A stretch of DNA of 64,000 nucleotides, from contig CM043957.1 in NCBI GenBank assembly GCA_014529385.2, forward strand, positions 69,932,003-69,996,002, written 5' to 3'. The notes under the pieces are model-generated. The model was not told where the DNA came from. It worked only from the letters and a program-made list of their open reading frames with translations, and did no database searches. The position numbers were made by a program, and so were the translations under genes. Below, piece after piece: positions 1 through 9,918 of this stretch (the stretch's first letter is position 1; each line of letters begins with the position of its first letter). The DNA is from Adiantum capillus-veneris. Its lineage: Eukaryota; Streptophyta; Polypodiopsida; Polypodiales; Pteridaceae.

Positions 1-439
1 GATCTTTTTTTACCTTCCTCACTTGAGAAGAAGGTAAAATGACTGATGGCTTACCTTGAGTAGCTTTTCCTTGGCCAGGGTGAGGATGTCCTTGGTGGTT
101 TCCACATTGAGACTCAGGGGGAGACGAATGTATGCTTGCACCGGGAGATGATCCAAAAGGTTCTTGATCTCCTCTTGGTGGGACTCTAGGAGTGTCTACG
201 CCATCAGAACGAGCTCTAGTTTGTAGGAGTTGATGTCTGTCAGAAAGTGCTTGCATAAGCTTTCCCACAAGCTCTGGGGGAAGGATCTTGGATATAAGCG
301 GGTCCGAACTAGAGAGGACTTGTGGAGGCACTATGGGAGCCGGCTGTCCCGAAGGGAAGTTTGGGAGAATAAGGGACGTTCTATGCGGGAGAGGGTCGAT
401 GGCATCCCACGCATTGGCCGAGGTTGCTTGAAGTTGCAT
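1..439 (-). CDS. Unrecognised proline-rich exon of a disrupted host frame (partial)
   Basis: A minus-strand frame stays open from about 505 to the left edge of the window and has its first ATG at 439. The encoded stretch is rich in Pro, Ser, Gln and Gly (for example LPPELVGKLMQALSDRHQ, then many PP, SS and HP pairs), so it looks disordered. No family is recognised. An AG acceptor just before the ATG (CGCCCAG, then TCATG) would join in phase to a donor CCAG/GTATGG at 600, which ends the next open block upstream (601-741). This suggests a downstream exon of the same gene that Element 1 interrupts. It could also be an old TE gag. The exon link is inferred from phase only. Confidence 0.4.
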   Translation of the reverse strand, partial: MQLQATSANAWDAIDPLPHRTSLILPNFPSGQPAPIVPPQVLSSSDPLISKILPPELVGKLMQALSDRHQLLQTRARSDGVDTPRVPPRGDQEPFGSSPGASIHSSPPESQCGNHQGHPHPGQGKATQGKPSVILPSSQVRKVKKD

Positions 440-600
440 GACTGGGCGCTGAGGAAAGGGTGGCAGGGCAAGCACGTGTGAGGTCAGGGTGCTAGTCCAT
501 CACCGAAACCCTAACTTAACAAGAGCTTAATTAAGCTTTCTGCAAAGTCTGCCATTGCACTCTCTCTCTCTCTCTCATGGTCCTTCTTTTGCTACCATAC

Positions 601-736
601 CTGGAATTATGGTATTTACTTCTAACCCCCATTTGTCTATCCTGCCAAGGTTATCAACTTGTAAATACTGAGTTTCGTTTCTATCCATATATATTTTTTC
701 TTGTTTGTTTGCCCTGATTTCCTCGTCAAACTCGGT
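601..736 (-). pseudogene. Host exon, part downstream of the Element 1 insertion
   Basis: On the minus strand this block is open and ends at a good splice donor (CAG/GTATGG, intron from 600 downward). The frame continues without a break into 16327-16453 if Element 1 and one copy of its ACCAT target duplication are ignored. The encoded text is ordinary soluble-protein sequence (EFDEEIRANKQEKIYMDRN, then QYLQVDNLGRIDKWGLEV). The family is not recognised. Conserved phase on both sides of the insertion and a donor at the end argue for a real exon, host or older TE, that was disrupted. Confidence 0.45.
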
Positions 737-741
737 ACCAT
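737..741. repeat. Target-site duplication ACCAT (left), Element 1
   Basis: ACCAT sits directly before the LTR start TGTTAACC and is repeated at 16322-16326 directly after the other LTR. A 5-bp duplication is what Ty3/gypsy integrase makes. Confidence 0.95.
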
Positions 742-1058
742 TGTTAACCCTCACGGCTCACGGACACCCTATCACCTACGAGACGGACGTTGTATTATTT
801 ATTTGGTAGAGTCAGGTACCGGGCTTGTCGGTCCAATAGGAAAAGGGTAAGAGTGATCGAGGATGAGAGGCGCACTCTAATTGGGACATTCAAGGGATTA
901 GTTGGCTAAGCATGGGCGCCCAAGTGTGAATGGGGTGAGCTCATATAAAAGCCAACTAAACCTAAAATTCACGGATTCTCTCATTTGTGCAATAGAAGAG
1001 TGCTCTTGCTCCATCTCCATCTCCATCTTCTTCTTCTTCACCTCCTTGTGTGTGTGTG

Positions 1059-1098
<40 letters not shown>

Positions 1099-1333
1099 CA
1101 ATCGAGCATTGCGGCGGCACGACGGCGGTGAAGCGGTTGAGCACGACGTAGCGGCGTCTCCTTCTTCTTCGCGGCGAGGAATCCTCCACGGCAGGAGCAT
1201 AGAGCGGTGAGTGACACACCATTGCCCTCTTTTGAGCTTACTAGTTAAGCTAGTTGTGTGCTTGGAGCCGTCTGTGGCTCGCACACAGTGTTAGGCAAGT
1301 CCCTTGCTTCAACAATGCGGCAAGGAGCGCACA
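742..1333 (+). repeat. Element 1 5' LTR
   Basis: It begins TGTTAACC and ends GCACA and matches 15740-16321 along its length. A TATA box (TATAAAA, 944-950) lies in the middle, followed about 110 bp later by a (GA)n tract (1062-1096). It lacks 19 bp that the 3' copy has after GACGTTG. It drives the element RNA in LTR elements generally; activity here is not known. Confidence 0.95.
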
Positions 1334-1337
1334 TTTT

Positions 1338-1354
1338 TGGCGCCGCTACCGAGG
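1338..1354 (+). promoter_or_regulatory. Primer-binding site, tRNA-Asp-like, Element 1
   Basis: TGGCGCCGCTACCGAGG starts 4 bases after the LTR. It closely resembles the plant gypsy PBS matching the 3' end of tRNA-Asp (TGGCGCCGTTGCCGGGG), with two or three changes. Minus-strand DNA synthesis would start here. Confidence 0.85.
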
Positions 1355-2510
1355 AATCGCCCTGCACTAAGCCCAAGAGGCACTTTGTGCTTCTTCTATG
1401 AATTGTTTGTAGTAGAAAAGAAGAGGAAGAGGAAGAGGAATGAGTTATTTTTCTGTAAGTTGTTAATTTCTGTATTGTCTGCAAGTTCTGTGATTTCTGC
1501 ATAATCTTGTGTTTTCTGTTTGCACACAGTCTTTGCACAATTAGTAGTCGTTAGCTTGTTCGCAGTGAATGAATAAGTAGGTAGACAATTAGCAATTTCT
1601 GTTTGCACACAGTCTGTACACAGTCTTTGCACAGTAAGGTAGTGAGAGAGGAAGTAGGTGGACAGTTAGCTCACTGTCAGTAAGCAGTTAGCAGAGTGGT
1701 TAACAGATTAGTTAGTGGTTAGCAGCACTGTTGGCAGCACTGTTAGTAAGTAGATAAGGTAGTGAGCTGTGAGCTGTTGACAGAGAGGTTAGGTAGGTGT
1801 TGACAGTGTGTGTGCCCAATCTTATAGCTATATGTGGATTGTATCCCCCTTCTACGTATGTTTTATCCCTTCATCTTGTACATCCGCACCTTGCTAAAAT
1901 TAATAGCTTGATGTGCCTTGACCCCACCTTACTTGTTTGTTATAACCCAAAACTTTAATCATCCTTGACCTTACCTTGAAAGTTAATACCATTTTTCTAC
2001 CTTGTCAATTCCCCGGTCTTTGCCTCGCCTAGTTGGTGACCTAGAACTAAGTTGAACCTGACCTCATAAAACTCTAATGCCTAACAAATTAAACCTTGCC
2101 CCACTTTGGTTGTCTTAAAACCTTGCATACCTTAACCTATCTTAAAAATACCTCTACCTGCTTTTTATTTGCACCTTATTGGATGCAGTGTTATTATCAT
2201 AACCAACCTCTATTTACTTAACCATCCACCCGTAGGACACAATTAACACCCTACTGACAGAGACTTGCACCCCACCTTACAATTGTACTAAATTCTAATT
2301 TGTAAATCTCCACATACATCCGATGGAGATGCAACCCTTCCAAGTTCATTTATCAGTTTAGCCTATGGTAAATTGCACCAATTGTATAGCTTGTCATCAT
2401 TCTTTGCCTCACTAGGTTGATGACCGGTACGAAGATAGCCTTGCCCTCATAAAAACTCTAATCCTGAGAAAAGTTAACCTTCACCCCTAGATTCTTTTAA
2501 GCTAAGCGTT

Positions 2511-2712
2511 TGCCTCTACCAAACTCTTGGCCCAAACCTAAACCTAACCTTCCACCACACTCTAGGCCCAAACCTTAACCTAAGCTAGCTATGTACATCG
2601 CATTCATTGTTTGCCTCCACCAGACTCTTGGCCCAAACCTAAACCTAACCTTACACCACACTCTGGGCCCAAACCTTAAACTAAGCTAGCCATGTACATC
2701 GCATTCATTGTT
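2511..2712 (+). repeat. Two 101-bp tandem units in the leader
   Basis: Copies 2511-2611 and 2612-2712 both start TGCCTC(T/C)ACCA and share CTTGGCCCAAACC and ATGTACATCGCATTCATTG, with a handful of differences. Confidence 0.9.
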
Positions 2713-2910
2713 GCACAGCTCAAGACTTCAATCTTGTATAACAAAAGAGGGTTTACAACAAAATCTCTTGTGGAAATTTATTGTTTTAACCCTTATCAAG
2801 GATGCTAGTGCTTCATGAAACCACCTAGCCATTGGTACCACTTTATGCAATCTCTCTAAAGATCACCAGAAGTTAAACACCACTCCCAAGGAAATACAGT
2901 GACTTTCAAC

Positions 2911-3160
2911 AAAGCCAATCTATTTCTTGGTATACATCCATCACCATTTAAAACTCATAAAGTTGTACACAAGCCCATTTAATGCCCAACTAGAAAAAGC
3001 CAATCTTTTTCTTGGTATACACCCATCACCATTTTAAACTCTTGAAGTTGTACACAAGCCCATTAGATGCCCAACAAAGCCAATCTATTTCTTGGTCTAC
3101 ATCCATCACCATTTAAACTCTTGTAAGTTGTACTCAATCCCAATGAATGCCCAGCTACCC
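2911..3160 (+). repeat. Three ~80-85-bp tandem units in the leader
   Basis: Units start at about 2911, 2996 and 3076. Each has AAAGCCAATCT, TTTCTTGGT, ATCCATCACCATTT and AAGTTGTAC in order. Confidence 0.9.
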
Positions 3161-3222
3161 ACATTTCCCTCCAAAAGTCTTAGAAGTTTTCCCTCCAAAA
3201 GTGCTTATAAAACGAAAAGCCT

Positions 3223-3319
3223 AAAGAGAGAATTTTTTGTATTCATGGAATGCCCTGATGAGACTCAATAAGTCGAAACGAGTTGGCAAATGCCATGTTT
3301 TTAGTGAAATTCTCTCTTT
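3223..3319 (+). ncRNA. Hammerhead ribozyme (type I, minimal stem III), predicted
   Basis: All conserved hammerhead core bases are present in order: CUGAUGA (3255-3261), stem II GACU/AGUC (3262-3265 with 3271-3274, loop CAAUA), GAAA (3275-3278), then U16.1 and H17 (3283-3284, UU), with predicted cleavage between 3284 and 3285. Stem I pairs UGCC (3251-3254) with GGCA (3285-3288), has an internal loop AA/AAUG, then pairs CAUGG (3244-3248) with CCAUG (3293-3297). After an open region there is a 13-bp extension, 3223-3235 with 3307-3319. The asymmetric internal loop in stem I is what type I ribozymes use for loop-loop contacts. Stem III is only A-U plus C-G with a 2-base turn, which resembles the minimal hammerheads of Penelope-like elements that may need dimers. 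Activity is inferred. Confidence 0.8.
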
Positions 3320-6029
3320 CCCTTTATCATGTGTATTTTCATATTAACCCTTTTGTATCTTCTCTTGGTGAAGTACTCGCACGCTTGGTTTATAATTATA
3401 TGTATTTAAAAAAAAACCGAAAATATTTAAGCGTGAGTGACTAGGGGGCTACACTAAAATTTTGATCGGGATCGGTATCATAAGCCCAAGCCCAGGCCCA
3501 GGCCTCAGTCCTCAGTCTTATGATATATACTAGACTCACTCTTATATATATACCCTACCCCCTCAAGAGGGAATGAGAGCATGTGGGGCAAGTCCTCCAC
3601 TCTCCTCCCTTCTCTTTCCACTTGCACCCTTAGACTTTCTAATTTGGGCCTAGTCCCCTACTAGAAATTGACGGTTTTAGGGATTTCGAGGGCATAAAGT
3701 GACCAAACGGAGGGCTGTAAAGCACGGCACATCCCTCTGACCGAGGCGCTCGTTTTGAGCTATCATATGTTCTATTCTATAGCTGGGTCATAAAAAAAGG
3801 ACCAAAAAATCAAAAAAAAAAAGACTTGGGTTGCAAAACACCCAAAAATACTAGGTGAGCAGCCTTCACGGGCACTCACTGACACTTCTAGGGGATCCAA
3901 GTCATATGAACCTACGCTCTGGACGAGTGTTAGAGCACGAGCATATTGGTAGTGCCTCCATTTACGCGGGCACCCATTATTCCTCCACCCTAGGTTCTGG
4001 ACCTTCGGCCGGGACTCAAGGTAGCACGACCCAAGATCCTCATATCGCGTCTAGTGATTCTTCCTCTGACTACGAAGTCATGGAGGGGTATCCTACACCA
4101 AACCCTGATAGTTCAAGTCAAGACATGCATGCCATGGGCCCACGGCCCGGGTCCAGCGTGTTTAGCCGCTTAAAAGAGACCCTTAGTAGAGCTACTCGCT
4201 CCGAACATGCGGTTAATGAAATAAATGAAGGGAGTGGGGAAGTAAATTCGTCATTCATGTCTAAAATAGACCCTATGCTTCTTGAGAGTGTGCATGTGAA
4301 TGTTCCATCCACTGCACCTCCTGATCCTTTAGGACTATCTCCCTCTGAGGTTCTACTACCCGATGGTAGGAGTCTTGCCGAAGTACAAGAGATCGAACAC
4401 TATATGCAAGCAACAAGGTAGAGGAAAATTGAGAACCTACGAAGGCTAGAACAAAGTGAGCCCTGAAAGCAAAGGCTCCTATGACAACAATCATGCCAGC
4501 CGAGCAACCGAGTTCTCCCAAGGTAGCAGTCACGGAGGGGCAAGCGATGGGGAGCAATAATGCTTCCACTTCGAGGGAAACCTCCAGCACGCCAGGCCTA
4601 GATGGGATATTCCTAAACGAAAATTGGGAGTATGACCTACAAGCAGAAGCTTTAACTGATCGGTACACATGACACACCTATCATGTGGGTTGGTTAGATG
4701 TTCTACAATCCACATCGGGTGCTACTAGCATAGATGAGCAACAATAGAAAGTCTGTGATGTCCTCCATAGGATTGTTGAGTTAGAAAGACAGAACACAGG
4801 GATCAACATGCCTTCGACAGGCCTAATGAGATTCTTGGATACGGGAAATGCCAACCAACCAACCCTATCACAAATGGAGACTCCCTCAGTGAGCCCCATT
4901 GATCCTCCATATGTTGTTTCGCCAGGAGCCTCAGTACAATCTGAGCCCACAAGTGGCAGCTTTACCTTCCCAGATCTAGCTCATCTTTCTCTTAATGACA
5001 CTATGGCTACCATGCACATCCCAGTGGTGAGCATGACAAGAAGTACACCATGGAGTTCATTTGTTAACACTGCGCCGATGCCTAGTAGCACAGTGCCCCC
5101 AACTATACCTACATGTATGTATCAATCATGTGCACCTGTCGTACCTCAACCTCATGTAGCTCCTACACCTCCGATTATTCCAAGATCTTACAATCCACAA
5201 TGGAATTATCCAAGCTCTTATACAAGTGGAGCCATGCCATTTAATAATAACATGTCATATCAGGCACCCCCTAAGCCTAGGGCCACGCCTGTAAATTTTG
5301 GACCACCGTCTAGTACACCACCATACGAAATATGGGACCCAAGAGCCGCGCGTATGCCAAGGCCAAGGCCAACTCCCATCTCACATGTGGTTCCAGGAGC
5401 ACATACACCCATTATACCTGCTCAAATAGGAGATTTGGCAGCATTTGTTCAAACTATCGGTCACTCTATTGCGGAAAACATGCGTAGTGCACCTGATAGA
5501 GAGCCTAGGAGCAAGGTAGTTCAAGTAGCTAAGCTCACATAGAAATTCAGTGGAGACGGAGATGCTAGAAAGCATATGGAAATCTTTGAACATGTGTGCG
5601 ATTCCTTGGAAGAGCACAATGAGATACATAAGTGTAAGGCTTTGATTTTGACCCTAAGCGGAAAGGCTGGAGATTGGTATAGAACCTTAAGAGTAGAAGA
5701 GAAAACGATCTACTCTACTCTTAGGAGATTGTTCTTGAAAGAGCACATACGAGAGGGAGTACTTTGGGGTGTAGCCTCTCAGCTCCAAAAGCCCAACGAG
5801 AAGAAGGTGAATCCGTGAGAGACTTCATTAGTCGCCTAAAGAATTTGAATTCTTGATGCAATCCAAACGAGCGATTCAACAACAACCAATTGCTCGATAG
5901 ATTCATTAGGGGACTACGACATGAAAGTATCTATAATGGCCTAGTCATTAGAGGTATCACTACTTGGGAAGCAGTCACCATGAATGCAATCCAATTGGAG
6001 GATAATTTAATGATTGCAGGAGAAAGAGT

Positions 6030-6224
6030 TGAAGGGGATCGGGGAGCACACCACAGACGGAGAGTGAGAGAGAGAAGGAGACACACGACACACAGATATG
6101 GGTGGGGAGACTGTGAAGTGGCAGCTCCCCCTATACAATATACTCACTATAAGTATAGGGTAACAGTGGGCGGGCGCCCATGACCTGGGCGACCGGTCAA
6201 GGCACATAGGCCTTAAACCCAACA
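6030..6224 (+). mobile_element. Small solo-LTR-like insertion in Element 1 gag
   Basis: The 195-bp block starts TGAAGGGG and ends CCCAACA. AGAGT flanks it on both sides (6025-6029 and 6225-6229). Element 2 lacks the block at the same place. TG...CA ends plus a 5-bp duplication are the marks of a solo LTR; the size suggests a TRIM-type element. No second copy is seen in the window. Confidence 0.7.
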
Positions 6225-6830
6225 AGAGTGTCTGCCGAGCCGAAGTCTAGTAGCTTGCAAGCATCAGGGCATGAGCCAATGAAGATAAAGCCAATCGTGA
6301 AAGAGCAAACGATATCTGAGATGACTTGGGCAGATTTCACCAAGGCCATCCAAGAAAGCCTTAGGGATAATCGTGCTCCACAAAACACTCATATGTATCC
6401 AAGAAGGGAGCAACAATGGTGCTCAATTTTCTTGGGCCCACATACTACGAGTGAATGCCCTACTTTCAGAGTAAAGTTTAACGGGACTTGTAACGTGTGT
6501 GGTAGGTATGGCCATCAAGCGAAGGATTGCCTAATGCTTAAACGCATCATGGAAAATAGACTGCCTATAGCTTGGGCAGACTCACCTCGAGTTCCTGCAT
6601 TGATGCCTACCCCACCCATGGAGCAACAGTTGCCATTACAGCACATGGTCCCTAGAACCCAAAATGTGGTCCAAACCACACCGTTGCCACCTCCAGTGCT
6701 AGGACCGCAACCCCCTCATCCAAGAGTTACACCTATGAACCAAATAGGTTGCGAGTCATCTAGTACTTATGTAGATTGCGAAGAGGACATAGACTCTAGT
6801 ATCACCTATGGAGTCGACATGCTTGAGGAG

Positions 6831-7290
6831 TGTCCCATGTACTATATGGAAGACCATTGGGGACAAATCAAACCGGTATATCAATCTACTACACTAGCAG
6901 CAAGAGGCCAAAACATTAATAGTTTTGCCAGGAGACCACCTCTTCAGTGCTACGAATGTGGTGGACCACATCGAGTAGCTGAGTGCCCCATTAGAATGCA
7001 AAAGAATGCTGCACTAATGCAAACAAGTCAAGGGAGTGCATTGGCAATGCCAATACTCAGTGTCCCATGTACTATATGGAAGACCATTGGGGACAAATCA
7101 AACCGGTATATCAATCTACTGCACTAGCAGCAAGAGGCCAAAACATTAATAGTTTTGCCAGGAGACCACCTCTTCAGTGCTACGAATGTGGTGGACCACA
7201 TCGAGTAGCTGAGTGCCCCATTAGAATGCAAAAGAATGTTGCACTAATGCAAACAAGTCAAGGGAGTGCATTGGCAATGCCAATACTCGC
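6831..7290 (+). repeat. 230-bp tandem duplication in gag
   Basis: Copies 6831-7060 and 7061-7290 start TGTCCCATGTACTATATGG and differ at about two bases. The unit is not a multiple of three, so it changes the frame and doubles the CYECGGPH zinc knuckle. It is younger than the element itself. Confidence 0.95.
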
Positions 7291-7635
7291 TTGTAATCGT
7301 TGTGGCATAGATCATTTGATCGCACAATGTCCTAACAATCCAAACGCACCGAAAATCACACCATTGAACTTAATAGAGATTGTTGATGGGACACCACCAA
7401 CTATAAACATAGTACCAGTAAACGCACTCACATGATCGATGCTCCAAACACAAAATTATATTCTTGAGGAAAGAGACACGGCATCAATTGCCCAATCTCA
7501 GAAAAACAGAAAACACGAAGAAAGAGATCGCAAAAAGCAACGAAGTCAGACCCCAACTCAAAGACCAACATAAGGACTGGTGATGACCCCGTATATATGA
7601 ACGACGTTGAAGAAGATTCTAATTGAGGTGAAACC

Positions 7636-9645
7636 ATGGAGACCAAAACGACCACTAACATAGAAACCAACAAGGAAGATCTTCATGAGCCACAATGGCC
7701 AGGATCCAAAAAGAAGATAGGAACTTACCCAAACCCTACAGAGGAGATTGAGCGAGTCAAGCATTTAAGGAGTTTGGTAGAAGATACCCAAAGGGATCTA
7801 GAACCAGCACCTAGGAAGATCCAGATTACAGACACCGTGTTCCCTACACAACAACAACCTCACCAAGTCCATAGACCCTTGGACATACCTAGTGTCATCC
7901 AAGAAGAAAGTGACTTAAAGTCATGGGAAAGTGGGCGTACTCGCTTCTTGATGGAAAGAATGTTTACGGAGGGACTACCTGATCCTATCGAAGAAATGGA
8001 GATCCCATCTTCCCCACGTCAAGGGACTCAAGGCCAAAAGGTGCCGTTAAACATTGCCAAATTGATGGATTTCATGTCTTCAGAAGTTAGAACCACCATC
8101 ATGTCCAAACTATATAAAGACCCCGAGCTAGTCTCAGCTCTTCGAGCCTTCCTCAATGGAGAATTACAGGCTGGATTACCACAGTTTGCACGTATCAACA
8201 AACCTGACTTGGTAATGAATGATGAGGAACATTTAGCACCACCATCTGACCTAGCGGGACATGAATCTGTAATTGAAATACCCGTTAACAATTTGGGGCA
8301 ATACTTTGAAGGTGATGAATCTAATGCTACTCTACCAATCACTACTAAAGGATTAATTGTAAAGGGGGTCCTTGACGGTGGTGCGGGAGTCAGCATGGTG
8401 ACAAAGAATTGTTGGGAGTCTATGGGGAGACCTCACCTTGAAGCCACAAGCGTAGTGGTAAAAATGGCTAATGGAACTATTGTTACGCCTATTGGAATGC
8501 TAAAGGATCTCAAGATCAAGGTCTTGGGACACCAGGTAAGGCATACTTTCATTGTTATGGATTTTTCCAAGCATCCTATGTCATTTGAGATGATCTTAGG
8601 GCGTCCATTCATGAGGGAAGCAAAAATGGTGCATGACTGGTCCAAAAACCACGTCTCCTTACAGTTCCAAGACTCTGTCATTCGAGTTGATCTTTTAAGT
8701 GGTCGAACGCATCCTCTAGGAAATAAATTCATCATTGATAATCGATCAGACACAACACTTCACTAAGCTCCATTACAGTATTGTTACACGTGTAACGAAG
8801 ACACGGATATTGGGGAGAACTCTCCTTATATGGATATCCTACCCGGAATGGCTGAGTCAGACAATGTCGATTGGGTACACCTAGCGGCAACTATAGATAC
8901 ATGGGGAGCTAGAGGAACAACCTGGGTAGCACCAGATCGGGAAGAGATACCACACATTGCACCAGTAAACATGTTAGGTGTAGCGCATGTAACATCAGAT
9001 GATAAGAAAGAGGCACACCTACCTGAGAGTGAAACCGATGACTCCTCAAAGGCTTCAGGCCAATACACATCAGAAACGGAATCTCAGGGAGAAATGGATT
9101 CAAAACCTGAGGAAACATCGAGTGAACCAAGTATAGAAACTAAACACTCAAGGCCTAGTACGACCATCTATGGTAATTTATATGAGAGTGAAGAAGATAC
9201 AAGCGAAGACCTATCAGGCGAGTCGAGTTCAAACATTTACCAAAATCAAAACCTTAACAAGAAACAAAGGCCATATAAGAGACGACGATATCGAGCAAAT
9301 GTGAGAGCTAGGATAAACAAGGAAAGATCTGCTGCAGAATGGCTTAGCTATCTAGGGGCATGTGATGCTCATCGAAAGCTAGTAGACAATTGGGGTGAAC
9401 ATCTCCAGAGTGTCATGTGGTGCAGCCTGCGACCCATTGACCTCGCTCAATTGGAGGTTACAGAGCCGAAATTGAGTCGAACTATAAGAAGACGTCAAAA
9501 CCGAGAGTTAGCACAACAACAAAAGGAGGTAGAACTAAAAGAAAGGTCTCTGTCAGGACAAGAGCCTGCTGACTTACATACGGCTCCTGAACATTTTAAA
9601 TCTTATACCACGGGGGAGCGAAAGGTTGTGTATGCCAAAGCCTAA
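7636..9645 (+). pseudogene. pro: Element 1 protease region and linker to RT
   Basis: One frame runs from 7636 to 9645 with a single TAA at about 8764-8766. The first part is a charged spacer. The retropepsin is at ~8280-8720: active-site block VLDGGAGVSMV (8371 onward; D-G-G instead of the usual D-S/T-G, a form I recall from other non-chromo plant gypsy elements), the flap and psi-loop block EMILGRPFMREAKMVH, then a conserved tail. The 8770-9645 linker holds a conserved SYLGACDAHRKLVDNWGE block also present in Element 2 and a basic segment near 9270. The family protease cuts the Gag-Pol polyprotein. At the position of the TAA Element 2 has a serine codon. Confidence 0.8.
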
Positions 9646-9918
9646 CGAATACCTACCAATGGAAGCAGTGGAGTCTATGATGGTCCAGCGGTAGTTAAAG
9701 AGATAGAATTAGCAAAACTAAGTGAGGAGTCTAAACCAGTCTTTATTGCTCAAGACCTCACCGAAACTGAAGAGGCTGTACTTAAGGAGATCCTCAAGGA
9801 ATACAAGGATATCTTTGCTTAGACATATCATGACATGAAGGGCGTTCCACCTTCTATGGTGCAACATACAATTCCCACGATCAACATTGCTAAACCTGTC
9901 CAGCAATGACCCTATCCA
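9646..9918 (+). pseudogene. pol: Element 1 start of RT domain, three in-frame stops
   Basis: The frame matches the start of RT in Element 2 (28780-29030) and contains TAA at ~9643, TAG in FA*TYHDMKGV (~9820) and TGA in QQ*PYPMNPKY (~9907). Element 2 has Trp and Arg codons at the last two places, so both stops are single transitions. The block continues in the same frame into 9919. Confidence 0.8.

Larger units (their letters stand above)
1355..3222 (+). other. Element 1 untranslated leader, no gene seen
   Basis: No long open frame. It holds GTTAGCAG-type degenerate repeats (about 1640-1800), a 101-bp tandem pair (2511-2712) and three 80-85-bp units (2911-3160). A leader of this length is common in large Tat-like elements. 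Confidence 0.7.
3855..7435 (+). pseudogene. gag: Element 1 gag (broken), with retrotransposon gag core and zinc knuckles
   Basis: Gag packages the element RNA. Open pieces are 3855-4421, 4481-4672, 4808-5542, 5576-5818, 5890 onward, 6228-7127 and 7067-7435, in changing frames. The gag core is near 5546-6000 (CDSLEEHNEIHKCKALIL, then GKAGDWYRTL). A Pro-rich linker precedes it (4808-5400). Zinc knuckles follow: a damaged one at ~6418 (second Cys is Phe), CNVCGRYGHQAKDC (~6487), CYECGGPHRVAEC (~6950, copied again near 7180) and CNRCGIDHLIAQC (~7292). Breaks: TAG at 4419 and 5540, TGA at 4670 and 5816, a 195-bp insertion at 6030 and a 230-bp tandem duplication that shifts frame. Element 2 has a related gag (24817-27060). 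Confidence 0.85.

Noticed and set aside
898-1284. Minus ORFs of 128 and 86 codons with Leu-Ser or Ser-His repeats in the LTR
   Set aside because: They come from the (GA)n t(TG)n tract; the same shadows occur in every LTR copy (15923, 23563, 49438, 55953).
2525-2660. CCTAAACCTAACC words that look telomeric
   Set aside because: Only one or two loose units within a 101-bp tandem repeat; not a telomere array.
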